14,697 nucleotides of DNA, taken from Halobacteriovorax sp. (GTDB lineage Bacteria > Bdellovibrionota > Bacteriovoracia > Bacteriovoracales > Bacteriovoracaceae). The notes under the pieces were generated by a model. That model was not told the origin of the DNA and did no database searches. It saw nothing but the letters and a program-made list of their open reading frames with translations. The DNA lies in NCBI GenBank assembly GCA_002686115.1, contig NZAF01000098.1:1-14697 (forward strand), in the 5' to 3' direction. The translations under genes and the position numbers were made by a program. Below, piece by piece: positions 13,827 to 14,697 of the stretch (position 1 is the first letter of the stretch; each line of letters starts with the position of its first letter).

Positions 13827-13927
13827 TAACGATGCGTCAATAGACATGATGTCTTGAATGCAATCGAAGGCAGGAGCCGAAGATTGCCAATAGTTTGCCT
13901 TTGGGCAAACAATGACGCATGCGTTTA
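13827..13927 (-). other. Cloverleaf-like multi-stem element abutting the EF-G stop codon (possible structured 3' UTR RNA)
   Basis: The closing stem ATGCGTCA (13832-13839) / TGACGCAT (13913-13920) is 8 bp and perfect, extended by TAACG (13827-13831) against CGTTTA (13922-13927) with small bulges. Three arms lie inside. GACATGATGTC (13843-13853) forms a 4-bp stem. GCAATC (13860-13865) / GATTGC (13882-13887) carries an inner GGC-AGGA-GCC and symmetric GAA/GAA loops. GTTTGCC (13893-13899) / GGCAAAC (13904-13910) has a 4-nt loop. The outer right end overlaps the EF-G stop codon. It lacks tRNA hallmarks (no T-loop, no CCA). I assign the minus strand because it lies between EF-G and its terminator; the fold is nearly symmetric, so either strand could form it. 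Confidence 0.5.
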
Positions 13928-14697
13928 ATCGTCATTAGCTAATTTCTCAGCTCTTTCTTTCATAACATCAGACTGGATGTTAGATGGACAATCCATATAC
14001 TTAGCAAATTCCATTGTGTATGAAGCTTTACCTTGTGACATAGATCTTAGGTCATTTGAGTAACCGAACATCTCAGAAAGTGGAACAAAAGCGTTAATGA
14101 TAACTTCTCCACCTGGATCAGTCTCAGAACCTTGAATTTGTCCTCTTCTTGAACTTAGATCACCAATAACAGAACCTTGGAATTCATCAGGAGTTGTCAC
14201 TTCAACCTTCATGATTGGCTCCATAAGAACTGGATCAGCTTTGTTGATCGCTTGTCTCATTGCTTGTCTTGAAGCAATACGGAAGGCCATATCTGAAGAG
14301 TCAACGTCGTGTGACTTACCATCTTGAAGGAAAACTTCACAGTTAATAACAGGGAATGCCGCTAATGGACCTTTATCCATAACGTCACCAAAACCTTTCT
14401 CACAAGCTCCAATGAATTCAGTAGGAATAGATCCCCCTTTAATCTCATTGTGGAACTTAAATACTTGATCTTCTTTATCCTTATCTTCATCTGCGAGTGG
14501 TCTAAGAACACCAACAACCTGACCAAATTGACCAGAACCACCAGTTTGCTTCTTGTGAGTGTAGTCAAATTTAGCTTCAGTTCTAATTGTCTCTCTGTAG
14601 TTAACTTGAGGAGCACCAACATCAACGTTCGCACCAAATTCACGCTTTAATCTTTCTACGTAAATTTCAAGGTGAAGTTCACCCATACCAGCAATTC
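13925..14697 (-). CDS. fusA: Elongation factor G, C-terminal part (partial, runs off right edge)
   Basis: The last 256 codons of a translational GTPase that moves tRNA-mRNA on the ribosome. The frame is open to the right edge (I-A-G before the internal Met at 14684-14686), so that Met is not the start. From it: GMGELHLEI is the end of domain III. Domain IV (~29-150) has YRETIRTEAKF, THKKQTGGSGQFGQV, GGSIPTEFIGACEKGF and HDVDSSDMAF, keeping the tip His126. Domain V (~151-253) has PVLMEPIMKVEV, GDLSSRRGQIQG, PLSEMFGY, LRSMSQGKASYTMEF and a short charged tail. The G domain is off the window. The THKKQTGGSGQFG and GGSIP blocks look closer to mitochondrial and spirochaete/deltaproteobacterial (spd) EF-G than to the E. 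coli type, which reads AKQSGGRGQYG. No tuf or rps gene follows; a terminator does, so this is the last gene of its transcript. Confidence 0.95.
   Translation of the reverse strand, partial: IAGMGELHLEIYVERLKREFGANVDVGAPQVNYRETIRTEAKFDYTHKKQTGGSGQFGQVVGVLRPLADEDKDKEDQVFKFHNEIKGGSIPTEFIGACEKGFGDVMDKGPLAAFPVINCEVFLQDGKSHDVDSSDMAFRIASRQAMRQAINKADPVLMEPIMKVEVTTPDEFQGSVIGDLSSRRGQIQGSETDPGGEVIINAFVPLSEMFGYSNDLRSMSQGKASYTMEFAKYMDCPSNIQSDVMKERAEKLANDD

Noticed and set aside
13820..13842. GGAGAGG followed by ATG-CGT-CAA-TAG on the plus strand, a possible 3-residue leader peptide
   Set aside because: The ATG is the left side of the 8-bp closing stem of the structured element, and no rightward gene follows it.
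13827..13927. MITE with 13-15 bp terminal inverted repeats
   Set aside because: No target-site duplication is visible at the flanks and the right repeat includes the EF-G stop codon; an RNA structure explains the complementarity better. A genome copy search could reopen this.
13824..13930. Possible integron attC site, because of the TAAC...GTTTA ends and stem structure
   Set aside because: The ends do not match RYYYAAC / GTTRRRY and are poorly complementary as R''/R'. No cassette array or integrase is present, and the right end is inside the EF-G stop codon.

Overview
The window looks like a piece of chromosome from an AT-rich Gram-negative bacterium. The best guess is a marine Bdellovibrionota / Bacteriovoracaceae-like predator or a relative. 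The clues are low GC, a giant lipoprotein with a poly-Gly tail after its lipobox, and an EF-G whose domain IV reads like the mitochondrial/spirochaete/deltaproteobacterial (spd) type. This assignment is inference; no rRNA or other decisive marker is present.

Layout from left to right. Positions 1-117 (-) hold the first 39 codons of a response-regulator receiver domain, with a TTG start and an AAAGGA ribosome site. Positions 275-11185 (-) are one 3636-codon lipoprotein gene filling about three quarters of the window. After a lipobox Cys come four tandem pairs of Ig/cadherin-like domains, a bacterial Ig-like domain of the 'FDEAV...LFLETG' type, and three copies of a ~640-residue Asp-box (BNR/sortilin-like) beta-propeller separated by cysteine-bearing sandwich domains. 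Positions 11186-11568 are a divergent promoter region with hairpins. Positions 11569-13494 (+) encode a 641-residue secreted or envelope helical protein with no family I recognise. Positions 13495-13924 are a convergent intergenic region rich in secondary structure: a ~184-nt foldback, a strong terminator reading leftward, and a cloverleaf-like multi-stem element abutting the EF-G stop codon. Positions 13925-14697 (-) are the 3' end of an elongation factor G gene that runs off the right edge.

How the genes relate: EF-G is a housekeeping gene with its own terminator and is probably functionally unrelated to the rest. The giant lipoprotein and the 641-aa protein are divergently transcribed from a shared intergenic region and both carry export signals, so they may be co-regulated envelope proteins; this is only context. 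The giant protein looks like an extracellular display, adhesion or ligand-binding scaffold. No protease, glycosidase or anchoring motif other than the lipobox was recognised in it.

The most unusual content is the three-fold propeller architecture and the two structured intergenic elements near EF-G.
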